DNA of 64,000 nucleotides from Streptomyces spongiicola (GTDB taxonomy: Bacteria > Actinomycetota > Actinomycetes > Streptomycetales > Streptomycetaceae). Under the pieces are notes generated by a model, which worked only from the letters and a program-made list of their open reading frames with translations, did not search any database and had not been told where the DNA came from. Location of the stretch: assembly GCF_003122365.1 (NCBI RefSeq), contig NZ_CP029254.1:6512001-6576000 (forward strand). The letters are read 5' to 3'. Positions 8,385-16,422 of this stretch are shown one piece after another. The first letter of the stretch is position 1. Every line of letters starts with the position of its first letter. Made by a program: the position numbers and the translations under genes.

Positions 8385-9359
8385 TCAGCCCTTGGCGCGG
8401 GCGGCCAGCCGGGCCCTGCGGGCCGCGAGCTTCTCGTCGAACCTGGCGGCCTCGTCGTCCAGTCCGCCCATGTACAGCCCCAGTTCCTCCTGGGCCTTCA
8501 TGCCGTCGGGGCCGAGCCCGTCGATGTCCATCACCTTCAGGAAGCGCAGCACCGGCTGCAGCACGTCGTCGTGGTGGATCCGCAGGTTGTAGATCTCACC
8601 GATCGCCATCTGCGCCGCCGCCCGCTCGAATCCCGGTATCCCGTGCCCGGGCATCCGGAAGTTCACCACGACGTCCCGCACCGCCTGCATGGTCAGGTCC
8701 GGCGCGATCTCGAAGGCCGCGCCGAGCAGGTTGCGGTAGAAGACCATGTGCAGGTTCTCGTCGGTGGCGATCCGTGCGAGCATCCGGTCGCAGACGGGGT
8801 CGCCCGACTGGTGGCCCGTGTTGCGGTGCGAGATGCGGGTGGCGAGTTCCTGGAACGCGACGTACGCGACGGAGTGCAGCATCGAGTGGCGGTTGTCGGA
8901 CTCGAAGCCCTCCGACATGTGCGCCATGCGGAACTGCTCCAGCTTGTCCGGGTCCACGGCTCGCGAGGTCAGCAGGTAGTCGCGCATCACGATGCCGTGC
9001 CGGCCCTCCTCCGCGGTCCAGCGGTGCACCCAGGTGCCCCAGGCGCCGTCGCGGCCGAAGAGCGTCGCGATCTCGTGGTGGTAGCTGGGCAGGTTGTCCT
9101 CGGTCAGCAGATTGACCACGAGGGCGGTCTTCCCGATGTCGGTGACCTTGGACTGGCCGGGCTCCCAGGCCTCGCCGTCCTCGAAGACGCCGGGGAAGTT
9201 CCGGCCGTCCGCCCACGGCACGTACTCGTGGGGCATCCAGTCCTTGGCGACCCTGAGGTGGCGGTTGAGCTCCTTCTCCACGACCTCCTCCAGCGCGTAC
9301 AGCAGCCGGGCGTCGGTCCACGCTTCCGAACTGCCGAGGTGGGGAGAGGTGATCGTCAC
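8385..9359 (-). CDS. Acyl-ACP desaturase (fatty acid desaturase type 2)
   Basis: A 324-residue soluble diiron desaturase. Iron ligands are visible as TEDNLPSYHHE (Glu87 region), EEGRH (Glu118, His121) and DENLH (Glu201, His204), in the two ExxH motifs of the acyl-ACP desaturase family. It introduces a cis double bond into acyl carrier protein-bound fatty acids and so adjusts membrane fluidity. The start is GTG 9359 with AGGAG at good spacing. Its promoter region holds paired CCTACG/CGTAGG inverted repeats (9457-9490), so it is probably repressed by an unlinked regulator. Length and motifs are complete. Confidence 0.9.
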   Translation of the reverse strand: MTITSPHLGSSEAWTDARLLYALEEVVEKELNRHLRVAKDWMPHEYVPWADGRNFPGVFEDGEAWEPGQSKVTDIGKTALVVNLLTEDNLPSYHHEIATLFGRDGAWGTWVHRWTAEEGRHGIVMRDYLLTSRAVDPDKLEQFRMAHMSEGFESDNRHSMLHSVAYVAFQELATRISHRNTGHQSGDPVCDRMLARIATDENLHMVFYRNLLGAAFEIAPDLTMQAVRDVVVNFRMPGHGIPGFERAAAQMAIGEIYNLRIHHDDVLQPVLRFLKVMDIDGLGPDGMKAQEELGLYMGGLDDEAARFDEKLAARRARLAARAKG

Positions 9360-9456
9360 GGGGGCTCCTGGGGGACGGGACGGGGGAGGGACGTCAGCGA
9401 GGGGAACGCACGACCGGCGACGGCGAGGTGCCGGCCGGATCGACGTGTGCGTTCTA

Positions 9457-9490
9457 CCTACGGCCTCGTAGGTTACGAAACCGTAGGTTA
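9457..9490 (-). promoter_or_regulatory. Double palindromic operator upstream of the desaturase
   Basis: A perfect palindrome, CCTACG-N4-CGTAGG, at 9457-9472 is followed directly by a second, weaker one, TACG-N4-CGTA, at 9474-9485. The 9-nt string CGTAGGTTA occurs twice (9468 and 9482). The site is about 100 bp upstream of the desaturase start, between the two minus-strand genes. This looks like two adjacent dimer sites for a TetR-type repressor; the regulator itself is not identified. Confidence 0.7.
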
Positions 9491-9545
9491 AAGGCGCGAT
9501 AAGCCATCGTCCAAGCGCGCGGCCGTGATGTCCGTATGCGCTCTG

Positions 9546-10322
9546 TTATGTGTGCAGGTCCCGGAGCCGTACGGAGAGACATGTCACGCAGCCCTCGAGT
9601 TTCTCGAACTCGCCGATGTCCACCAGGACCGGCTCGTACCCCAGGTCGGTGAACAGCTCCGCCGTCTTGGGCGCGCTCGCCGCCATCAGCAGTCTCGCGC
9701 CACCGAGCAGCACCACGTGTGCCCCGGCCTCCTCGGGGACGGGGAGGAACCGCGGGAACAGCGAAGGCTGCTCGACCAGTGGCTCGTAGCCGATCACGGT
9801 TCCGTCGGGCAGGGCGGTCACGGCGGACTTCAGATGGAGCACCCGCGACACGGGTACGGCGACGACCCGGGCCCCCAGCGGCTCGAAGGCCGCTCTGAGC
9901 TGCCGCACCCCGGCCGCGTTGGTCCGTCCGCCGCGGCCCACGTAGACGGTGTCGCCGATCTTGAGCACATCGCCGCCGTCGAGCGTGCCGGGCTCCCACA
10001 CCCAGTTCACCGAGCATCCGAGCCTCGCCACGGCCTCCTCCACCCCGGCCGTCTCCCGGCGGCGGGTCTCGGCGCCGGAGCGGGCGATGAGGGCGACGTT
10101 GCGGAACATCACCACGGTGTCCTCGATGAAGACCCCGTCCGGGCAGTCGTCGGCGGGCTCGGCCTCGACCGTCTCCCAGCCGTGCGCGCGGAGGGCCTCG
10201 CCGTACGCCCTCCACTGGGCGAGTGCCACCCTGGGGTCGACGGTACGGCGCTCCACATGGGTGACCAGGCCGTCCGCCACGCGCGGGCTGGGGCGTCGGA
10301 TCAGGGCTCTTCTGCTCGGCAC
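9546..10322 (-). CDS. ddaH: Dimethylargininase (DDAH)
   Basis: A 258-residue amidinotransferase-superfamily enzyme that hydrolyses N-omega-methylated arginines to citrulline and methylamines. Active-site features are present: FIEDTVV near 66-71, DGGDVL at 115-120, the catalytic His163 in LHLKSAV and the nucleophile in EGCVTCLS (Cys248, with Cys245 as a possible alternative). The start GTG 10322 has the ribosome binding site GGAGAG six bases upstream and gives the family's usual N-terminus (PSRRALIRRPSPR). A 27-bp tandem repeat lies upstream of it. Confidence 0.9.
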   Translation of the reverse strand: MPSRRALIRRPSPRVADGLVTHVERRTVDPRVALAQWRAYGEALRAHGWETVEAEPADDCPDGVFIEDTVVMFRNVALIARSGAETRRRETAGVEEAVARLGCSVNWVWEPGTLDGGDVLKIGDTVYVGRGGRTNAAGVRQLRAAFEPLGARVVAVPVSRVLHLKSAVTALPDGTVIGYEPLVEQPSLFPRFLPVPEEAGAHVVLLGGARLLMAASAPKTAELFTDLGYEPVLVDIGEFEKLEGCVTCLSVRLRDLHT

Positions 10323-10863
10323 AGGCTCTCCAGGGACCGAATTAGGGGGCGGCAGCGCCATCATGAGCCCCACCTGCCCCCTTCCGTCCCGTTCCACACC
10401 GCGCGCCCGCCTGCGCTGCACCCGCGCGCCGCGCGGGCTGCCCGCCCGGCACCGGTCTGCCCGGCACCGGTCTGCCTGACACCGGTCTCCCGCCCGACGG
10501 GCCCGCCCCACGGCCGGGCACCGTACGCCGATCCCGTACACGGGCATCCGTGCACCGATCCCGTACACGGGCATCCGTGCACCGATCCCGTACACCGGCA
10601 TCCGCACGCCGACCCCGCACACCCGACCCCGCACAGCGGTCTCCGTGTCTCGGTCTCCCCGCGCCGGTAGCGGTCGGCGGCCGCTCGTGACGCCGGAGGG
10701 ACGGGTCCGTGTGCACCGGTGCTCACAGACCGGCTCCCGCCCCCGCCGGACTCACCCTGGGCGGGCCGGGCGGGCCGGGCGCGCCGGTTCACACGGCGCA
10801 TCCCGGCCCAGAGCCCGCCGCTCCTGCCGCCCGTCCGTCACGGGCTCCTCGGTGCGTACGGGC
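10323..10863. repeat. Non-coding spacer with a 27-bp tandem repeat
   Basis: Three 27-bp units at 10528-10554, 10555-10581 and 10582-10608: the first two are identical, the third slightly diverged, and a fourth is partial. A shorter CCGGCACCGGTCTG repeat lies at about 10447-10490. Since the unit is nine codons, open frames run through it on both strands, but none has a ribosome binding site or normal codon use. It lies between ddaH (5' side) and the ABC-F gene (3' side). Confidence 0.8.
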
Positions 10864-12504
10864 TCAGGCCCCCGTCAAGTGCTCCCTGACCTCCTCTGCG
10901 GTCGTCGGCCGAAGTCCGTCGTCCAGCAGCAGCCAGCGGGTGATGCCCAGCGACTCCAGGAAGGCGATGTCGTGGCTCGCCACGATCAGCGCTCCCTCGT
11001 AGGCCTCCAGGGCCTCCGTGAGCCCCCGCGCGCTCGCCATGTCGAGGTTGTTCGTCGGCTCGTCCAGCATCAGCAACTGCGGGGCGGGCTCGGCGAGCAG
11101 CAGTGCCGCCAGCGCGGCCCGGAACCGCTCCCCTCCGGAGAGCGTGCCGGCCGGTCGATCGGCGCGCTCCCCGCGGAACAGGAAGCGGGCCAGCCGCGCC
11201 CGGATCATGTTGTCCGTCGCCTGCGGTGCGAACCGCGCGACGTTCCGCACGATACTGAGCTTCTCGTCGAGCACGTCCAGCCGCTGCGGGAGGAAGCGCA
11301 GCGGCACGTGCACCTCCACCTCGCCCGCCACCGGCCGCAGCTCCCCGGTGATGGTGCGCAGCAGGGTCGTCTTGCCGGCCCCGTTGCGCCCGACGAGCGC
11401 GATCCGCTCCGGTCCCCGCAGCTCGAACACGCCTCCCACCCGGGCCCCGTAGCGGAGTTCCACCTCGGCCAGCCGCAGTACGCCGCGGCCCGGATGGACC
11501 TTGGTGTGCGGCAGTTCGACGCGGATCGCGTCGTCGTCCCGTACCGCGTCCGCGGCCTCCGAGAGCCGCTCCCTCGCCTCGGTCAGCCTCTCCGTGTGCA
11601 TGGTGCGGTGCTTGCCGGCCGAGACCTGCGCCTGGTCCCGGCGGGCACCCATCACGACCTTCGGCTCGCGTTTCTGCTCGAACATCTTCTGCCCGTACCG
11701 CTTGCGGCGGGCGAGTTTCACCTGCGCCTCGGCCAGCTCGCGCTTCTGCCGCCGCACGTCGGCCTCCGCGACCCGCACCATCCGCTCGGCGGCCTCCTGC
11801 TCGACTGCCAGCGCCTCCTCGTAGGCCGAGTACGCGCCGCCGTACCAGGTCACCGCGCCGTCGCGGAGGTCGGCGATCTGGTCCACCCGCTCCAGGAGTT
11901 CGCGGTCGTGGCTGACCACGATCATCACGCCGGACCAGGCCTCCACGGCCTCGTAGAGCCGCGAGCGGGCGAACAGATCCAGGTTGTTCGTCGGCTCGTC
12001 GAGCAGCAGGACGTCGGGCCGGGCCAGCAGCAGCGCCGCGAGTCTGAGCAGCACGCACTCCCCGCCCGACATCTCGCCGACGGTGCGGTCGAGGCCGATG
12101 TGCCCGAGCCCCAGCTGGGTGAGAGCGGCGACGGCCCGCTCCTCGACATCCCAGTCGTCGCCGACGGCCGTGAAGTGCTCCTCCCGTACGTCGCCGGCCT
12201 CGATCGCGTGCAGCGCGGTACGGGTGGCGGCGATACCGAGTGCCTCGTCGACGCGCAGCGCCGTGTCGAGCACGGCGTTCTGCGGCAGGTACCCGACCTC
12301 GCCCGCGGTCCGCACACCGCCCTCGGTGGGTGCGAGCTCGCCGGCGACCAGTCGCAGCAGCGTGGACTTGCCCGAGCCGTTCAGTCCGATCAGCCCGGTT
12401 CTCCCGGGGCCGACGGCAAGTTGGAAGTCCTGGAGCACGGAAGTGCCGTCGGGCCAGGAGAAGGACAGCCCGGAACAGGTCACATAGGTGGGGAAGGTAG
12501 ACAT
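10864..12504 (-). CDS. ABC-F family ATP-binding protein (ribosome protection type)
   Basis: A 546-residue soluble protein with two ATP-binding domains and no membrane segment. The first Walker A is GLNGSGKST (40-48), and the signature MSGGE and Walker B LLLDEPTNNLDL follow. A charged helical linker (about 235-320, rich in Arg, Lys and Glu) precedes the second domain with GRNGAGKTT, LSGGE and MLDEPTNNLDM. ABC-F proteins act on the ribosome, and many from streptomycetes confer resistance to macrolides, lincosamides or pleuromutilins. The start is ATG 12504 with GGGAGA upstream. A long structured leader suggests drug-dependent attenuation. Confidence 0.88.
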   Translation of the reverse strand: MSTFPTYVTCSGLSFSWPDGTSVLQDFQLAVGPGRTGLIGLNGSGKSTLLRLVAGELAPTEGGVRTAGEVGYLPQNAVLDTALRVDEALGIAATRTALHAIEAGDVREEHFTAVGDDWDVEERAVAALTQLGLGHIGLDRTVGEMSGGECVLLRLAALLLARPDVLLLDEPTNNLDLFARSRLYEAVEAWSGVMIVVSHDRELLERVDQIADLRDGAVTWYGGAYSAYEEALAVEQEAAERMVRVAEADVRRQKRELAEAQVKLARRKRYGQKMFEQKREPKVVMGARRDQAQVSAGKHRTMHTERLTEARERLSEAADAVRDDDAIRVELPHTKVHPGRGVLRLAEVELRYGARVGGVFELRGPERIALVGRNGAGKTTLLRTITGELRPVAGEVEVHVPLRFLPQRLDVLDEKLSIVRNVARFAPQATDNMIRARLARFLFRGERADRPAGTLSGGERFRAALAALLLAEPAPQLLMLDEPTNNLDMASARGLTEALEAYEGALIVASHDIAFLESLGITRWLLLDDGLRPTTAEEVREHLTGA

Positions 12505-12747
12505 ACGGGTCTCCCTGTTGCGTCGGAAGAAGAAAGGGGCAACGGGTGAGACACCGGTCGGACGGCACAGGGGCCCTGGTCCGGGAACGGGACGGCTCGT
12601 ACGCCGAGGTCGCACACGGGCACGCGGGCGGAAAGCCGCGTGACACGGTGTCTCAGGACCTCAGACGAGCAACGTCCTTCTCCGATCGACGACAACAGGG
12701 ACGGGTATGAAGCTACGCCCGCCGGGGGCAGTCGGCAAACGATTTAC
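12505..12747 (-). promoter_or_regulatory. Candidate attenuator leader of the ABC-F gene
   Basis: The upstream region can form a long-range 10-bp stem: CGGTGTCTCA at 12646-12655 with TGAGACACCG at 12547-12556. Within its loop sits a local 7-bp hairpin, CACGCGG (12621-12627) with CCGCGTG (12636-12642). A weak TTG-started frame at 12695 runs through the leader and past the ABC-F start. Competing structures of this type are characteristic of ribosome-mediated attenuation; that role is inferred, not shown. Confidence 0.45.
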
Positions 12748-12915
12748 GGGCCTGGGCCTGGGCCTGGGCCTGGCGCCGAGGGCGAGGCCGGGGATGGGGA
12801 TGGGGATGAGGCCGGGGACGGGGACGGGGACAGGGCCGGGGACAGGGCCGGGGACGGGGGACTCGGCTCCCCTGGTCGCCCGGGCGGCCCCGGCCCGGCG
12901 CTCGACGTCGGGAGC
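12748..12915. repeat. Low-complexity repeat (GGCCTG and GGGGA-type units)
   Basis: A run of GGGCCT hexamers at 12748-12772 is followed by GGGGATGGGGAT and GGGGACGGGGAC runs to about 12870. Frames through it encode only Gly, Asp, Pro and Arg repeats. It lies directly downstream of the ssgD stop codon. Confidence 0.75.
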
Positions 12916-13332
12916 TCAGTGGGCGTCGCGCATCAACTGGGCCAGGTCCGCGTCCAGATCGAGGTGCAGGTGCTCCCGGCCGGCCGGCACGAGCCGCTGG
13001 CTCCGATCGAGGAAACGGCGGACGTCGGAGGTGCGGACGTGCACCATCGCGGTCCCCTGCGGAGCGTGGAACTCCAGCACGGTCCTGTCGTATCCGTAGG
13101 GCCGTACACGGACGTCGCCCAGCCCGGCTGCATCGTCCAGGCCCTTCACGAGCAGATCGCGCGAGAACGCCCAGGACACGTCGGCTCCCTCCAGAGTGGC
13201 CGGTGCGGGGAAGGACATGCTCACGGCGAAGGGGTCGCGGCTGTCGTAGCGCAGGGTCGCCGGCACGGACTCCATACGCGGCGCGGAGGCGACCAGACGG
13301 GCCTGCACGGCCTGCTCGATGACGCTGGACAA
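12916..13332 (-). CDS. ssgD: SsgA-like sporulation/cell-division protein, SsgD type
   Basis: A 138-residue SsgA-like protein. The conserved core is clear: VPATLRYDSRDPFAVSMSF, VSWAFSRDLL, GDVRVRPYGYDRTVLEF and a C-terminal HLDLDADLAQLM. The phrases VIEQ, ATLEG and PYGYDRTVLEFHAP match the SsgD branch as I remember it. These proteins occur only in morphologically complex actinomycetes and guide septum and cell-wall formation. The start is TTG 13332, with GGGAGAG upstream; it gives the standard family length. Upstream ATG or GTG codons would add low-complexity sequence. Confidence 0.8.
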   Translation of the reverse strand: MSSVIEQAVQARLVASAPRMESVPATLRYDSRDPFAVSMSFPAPATLEGADVSWAFSRDLLVKGLDDAAGLGDVRVRPYGYDRTVLEFHAPQGTAMVHVRTSDVRRFLDRSQRLVPAGREHLHLDLDADLAQLMRDAH

Positions 13333-13682
13333 GGCCCGCTCTCCCTCGGTTCGCTGCTGCCGACGCCGGTCGTGTGCCTCGGCCGAGGGCGACGTCGGTC
13401 CTCTGCCGAAGAGGAAGACGGGAGAAGGGCGGAATCCGTGCATCGGCGGCGGCGTGAGCTGCGTCACCGTACGGGAGGCAGCCGTGCGCGCGGCGCCGTG
13501 TGCGCACCGTCCCGCCGATCCCGATCCCGATCCCGATCCCGATCCCGGTCCCGGTGCCGGTCCCGATCCCGGTGCCGGTCCCGGTGCCGATCCCGATCCC
13601 GGCCGCGGGCCCACACCTGCGGGATCGACGCAGGCGAACCACGCATCCCGACGCTCCGGGTGGCTGCGAGCGCCGGAAGCCG
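13333..13682. repeat. Spacer with hexanucleotide microsatellite
   Basis: From about 13515 to 13602 the sequence is a nearly pure array of CCGATC, CCGGTC and CCGGTG hexamers. Frames on both strands encode dipeptide repeats (Arg-Asp, Pro-Ile, Gly-Thr) with no other coding signs. It is upstream of ssgD and could affect its promoter. Confidence 0.8.
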
Positions 13683-13982
13683 TCAGCCCGAGGACCGCTC
13701 CCGGTACCGCTCCAGGGCGGGTGCCGTCTTCGTCGCGACGAACTCCGTGATCCGGTAGTCGCAGACCCCCGCCGTCGTGTAGGGGTCCGACGCCGCGATC
13801 CCCTCGGCCTGCTCGCGGTCGACGCCGGCGGCGATCAGCACACCGCCGTCCCGCGGGTCCTTCCGGCCGGAGGCGATCAGGACACCCTCCCCGTAGAGGG
13901 CCTCCAGCCAGGCCATATGGGCGGCCCGGTACTCCTCGACGCGCTCGACGGGCGCCGTGTAGGTCAATTCCAGTACGAACAT
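13683..13982 (-). CDS. YciI family protein
   Basis: A 99-residue protein of the YciI-like dimeric alpha-beta fold. It shows the family pattern MFVLELTYTAPVERVEEYRAAHMAWLE with a conserved His, a DPRDGGVLIAAG strand, and DPYTTAGVCDYRITEF with the usual Asp-Pro-Tyr. Family members are small cytosolic proteins, some acting in chloroaromatic degradation; most are uncharacterised. The start is ATG 13982, only 36 bp from the divergent endonuclease V remnant. Confidence 0.85.
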   Translation of the reverse strand: MFVLELTYTAPVERVEEYRAAHMAWLEALYGEGVLIASGRKDPRDGGVLIAAGVDREQAEGIAASDPYTTAGVCDYRITEFVATKTAPALERYRERSSG

Positions 13983-14018
13983 GATCGGCAGGCTAGCGGC
14001 ACTGGGCTGGGAGTCACC

Positions 14019-14315
14019 ATGACGACCCTCATCCGGACACCTGCCGACGAGGCCGAGGCCCGAGCCGTGCAGGACGGACTCAGGGCCCGCGTCGTCCTGG
14101 ACGAACCCGGGCCGCCGCCCGGCACGGGCCTCGTCACCGGGGTCGACGTGGCCTACGACGACGCGCGCGATGTCGTCGTCGCGGCCGCCGTCGTCCTCGA
14201 CGCCGCCACGCTGGGCGTCGTCGGGGAGACCACCGCGGTCGGCCGGGTCGCCTTCCCCTATGTGCCGGGGCTGCTCGTGCCGGAGGCGTTCCCGCCCCGG
14301 GGCCGGCCCCGGTAG
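14019..14315 (+). pseudogene. Endonuclease V, 3'-truncated remnant
   Basis: The first ~87 residues look like deoxyinosine-cleaving endonuclease V: AVQDGLRARVVLDE, GVDVAYDD with the first catalytic Asp, and VAFPYVPGLLV with the base-wedge Tyr. Then the sequence departs (PEAFPPRGRPR) and stops at 98 residues, whereas the family has about 220-230. The FRE-type Glu, the second Asp and the C-terminal His are missing. Ribosome binding site (GGGAG) and start are intact, so the loss is a deletion of the 3' two thirds. The remnant should be inactive. Confidence 0.8.
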
Positions 14316-14356
14316 CCCGCCACTCGCCCGGAACCGCGGGACCGGGCCGTCCGTGC

Positions 14357-15547
14357 TCAGCGCGCGTCAGCGACGCGGAAGACGAGGCCCGCGGCCCGCA
14401 GTCGTGCCAGCAGGGCGTCGCCCATCGCGACGGCCGTGGTGACCTGGCCCGCGGTGGCGGGGAGTTCGTCCAGGGCGAGGCTGAGCACCGACTCCGCGAG
14501 CATCTTCGCCGTCTCGCCGTAGCCGGGGTCGCCGCCGGAGACCTCCGTGAAGACCCGGCGGCCGCCGCCCTCGCCGACGAAGCGGACCCGGAACCAGCTG
14601 CGCTCGCGCTGCTCGGCGCTGGGGCCGCGGCCCGGCTCGTAACGGTTCATCAGCCAGTCGCGGGCGGGCCCGATCCGGGCCAGCGCGGCGAGGGCGCCGA
14701 GCGCGACGGGGCCGCCGATCGCCATGGGCAGGGTCCGCACCGAGGCGTAGTGCCGGTAGCGGAAGTCGGGGCCGTACCGCTCCAGTCCCGCGGCCGAGCG
14801 GGCCACGATCCGGGGGTCGAGCGTCGGCAGCGGGAGAGCCCAGGCGCCGGTCTCCCGGCTGAAGCGGGGCGCCCCGAGCGGCGCCCTGGCGCGGCGGCCC
14901 ATGAGCCGCGGCTCATGGAGCCTGCGTTCGCGCGCGGTGTGCGCTGCCTGCCGCTGCCGGCCCATCGCCGTGAGCGCGGAGGCGAACGTCCCGCCGGAGA
15001 AGATCCCGCCCGCGGTCACGAAGCCGTCGATGCGCAGCGGTACGTCCCGTGGCAGCTGCCGGACCGTGAAGTAGACGCCCAGATCGTGCGGCACCGAGTC
15101 GAAGCCGCAGGCGTGCACCAGCCGGGCGCCCGTCTCGCGGGCCCGTGCGTCGTGCCGTATGTAGACGGAGTCGACGAATTCCGGTTCGCCGGTGAGGTCG
15201 GCGTAGTCCGTACCGGCGTCCGCGCAGGCCGCGACGAGCGGTTCGCCGTACCAGACGTACGGGCCGACCGTCGTCGCCACTACGCGCGTCGACTCGGCTA
15301 GCGCGCGCAGCGAGTCGGGGTCGCCGGCGTCCGCGACGACCAGCGGCAGCCCGGCGCAGGCCGGGTTGATCGCGGTGAGCCGTTCACGCAGCTGCTCCAG
15401 CCGTGCCTTGCTGCGGCCCGCGACGGCCCAGCGGCAGCCCTCGGGGGCATGTGCGGCCAGGTACTCCGCGGTGAGGGTGCCGACGAATCCGGTCGCGCCG
15501 AAGAGCACGATGTCGTACGGCCGCTCCGGCCCGCTCTGCCTGTCCAC
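14357..15547 (-). CDS. Saccharopine dehydrogenase-like NAD(P)-binding oxidoreductase
   Basis: A 396-residue protein with an N-terminal Rossmann fold (GATGFVG at 17-23, then TVGPYVWYGEPLVAACADAGTDYADLTGE). The latter is the hallmark of the saccharopine dehydrogenase-like / trans-acting enoyl reductase group. Mycobacterial relatives reduce double bonds in lipid-associated polyketides; most actinobacterial members are uncharacterised. The start GTG 15547 has GGAGG seven bases upstream. It is a single gene with no partner polyketide synthase nearby, so the substrate is unknown. Confidence 0.82.
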   Translation of the reverse strand: MDRQSGPERPYDIVLFGATGFVGTLTAEYLAAHAPEGCRWAVAGRSKARLEQLRERLTAINPACAGLPLVVADAGDPDSLRALAESTRVVATTVGPYVWYGEPLVAACADAGTDYADLTGEPEFVDSVYIRHDARARETGARLVHACGFDSVPHDLGVYFTVRQLPRDVPLRIDGFVTAGGIFSGGTFASALTAMGRQRQAAHTARERRLHEPRLMGRRARAPLGAPRFSRETGAWALPLPTLDPRIVARSAAGLERYGPDFRYRHYASVRTLPMAIGGPVALGALAALARIGPARDWLMNRYEPGRGPSAEQRERSWFRVRFVGEGGGRRVFTEVSGGDPGYGETAKMLAESVLSLALDELPATAGQVTTAVAMGDALLARLRAAGLVFRVADAR

Positions 15548-15816
15548 TGGCCCTCCACCGTGTTGTGGGTCATGTCCCGCGCCGTATGTCGCCGGCCGAG
15601 GCTAGCGTGAGAGGCGGACGACGTGCTCCACCGGGAGGTCCCGCCCCGGCAGGCGCGGGGCAGCGGGCGGTGCCTGCTCCCGCCACCCGATCCCCGGCTC
15701 GGTCCGCGGTCCGGCCGCAGCCCGTCCTCACCGTGGATCCCCGGCCCGGCCCGCACCCCTTCCTCGCACCGGATCCCCGCCCCGGCCCTCGCTGCCCGCA
15801 CGGGCGGCGCGGCGCC

Positions 15817-16344
15817 TCAGCGGTAGTCGTCCGGGTGGTCCTGCATCCAGGTGTTGATCCGGTCGCGCGTGCCGAGGAGTTCGTCCTGGTGGGCCCTGAG
15901 GTTCGGGTACGACAGGTCGGTGCCGATCGCCGTGCGGAGACCGGTGATCCACTCGATCGGCTCCGGGAAGTGGCCGGGGCCCTTGGGGTCGGCCTTCATC
16001 GCCCGGTCGAGCTCTTCCAGCTCGTCGTACACGCGGCCGAGGAAGTACGCGCACTGCCCCTCCGTCGTACAGCCGTCGCCGAGCGTGGCCTGGAGACCCG
16101 CGAAGGCGTCACGGACCCTCACGGGTGGCGGTGTGTCCATGGCTCCGGGGGTGGCGGCGTCCTCGGGTGCGGGTGTCGCGGAGGGCTGTTGCCGCGGTGC
16201 CGCCGTCGTGGCCTGCACGGCCCCGGCACCGGCCGCCGGGCTTCCCCCGGTCGCGGGCGGGCCCCCGGCGGTGGAGCAGGCGACCAGCAGTGCCGCCGGA
16301 AGTGCGAGGAGCGCCGCGGCACGTAGCGGGCGGGGTATACGCAA
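15817..16344 (-). CDS. Putative lipoprotein
   Basis: A 175-residue protein. With the TTG start at 16344 (AGGAG five bases upstream) the N-terminus is RIPRPLRAAALLALPAALLVAC, a lipoprotein signal peptide with lipobox Leu-Val-Ala-Cys. A Pro/Ala/Thr-rich linker of about 60 residues follows, then a helical C-terminal domain with two Cys (GDGCTTEGQCAYFLGRVYDELEELDRAM). No better ATG or GTG start with a ribosome binding site is present. Function unknown. It is divergent from the fatty-acid oxidation operon and shares a regulatory region holding three palindromes. Confidence 0.7.
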   Translation of the reverse strand: MRIPRPLRAAALLALPAALLVACSTAGGPPATGGSPAAGAGAVQATTAAPRQQPSATPAPEDAATPGAMDTPPPVRVRDAFAGLQATLGDGCTTEGQCAYFLGRVYDELEELDRAMKADPKGPGHFPEPIEWITGLRTAIGTDLSYPNLRAHQDELLGTRDRINTWMQDHPDDYR

Positions 16345-16350
16345 GGAGAC

Positions 16351-16368
16351 TCCTGTTCCCGAACAGGA
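16351..16368. promoter_or_regulatory. Perfect palindrome just upstream of the lipoprotein start
   Basis: TCCTGTTCCCGAACAGGA has 8-nt perfect arms around a 2-nt centre. It begins 7 bp upstream of the TTG start of the lipoprotein gene, so it would lie in the 5' leader or core promoter. It could be an operator or an RNA hairpin. Confidence 0.55.
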
Positions 16369-16396
16369 CCGCGGACCCCGTCGCCGATCGGGGCCG

Positions 16397-16410
16397 ACCA
16401 AGCGCTTGCT
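16397..16410. promoter_or_regulatory. KstR2-like palindrome upstream of the acyl-CoA operon
   Basis: ACCAAGCGCTTGCT fits exactly the AnCAAGnnCTTGnT pattern known for KstR2, a TetR repressor of acyl-CoA (steroid ring) catabolism in mycobacteria and rhodococci. Here it lies 13 bp upstream of the -35 box of the fatty-acid oxidation operon. The regulator in this organism is unknown; only the site is seen. Confidence 0.55.
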
Positions 16411-16422
16411 CGGCCAAGGGGC

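Noticed and set aside
10342..10634. Possible repeat peptide (MPVYGIGAR units) upstream of ddaH
   Set aside because: It results from the 27-bp repeat; ddaH has a better start with a ribosome binding site at 10322 and normal family length.
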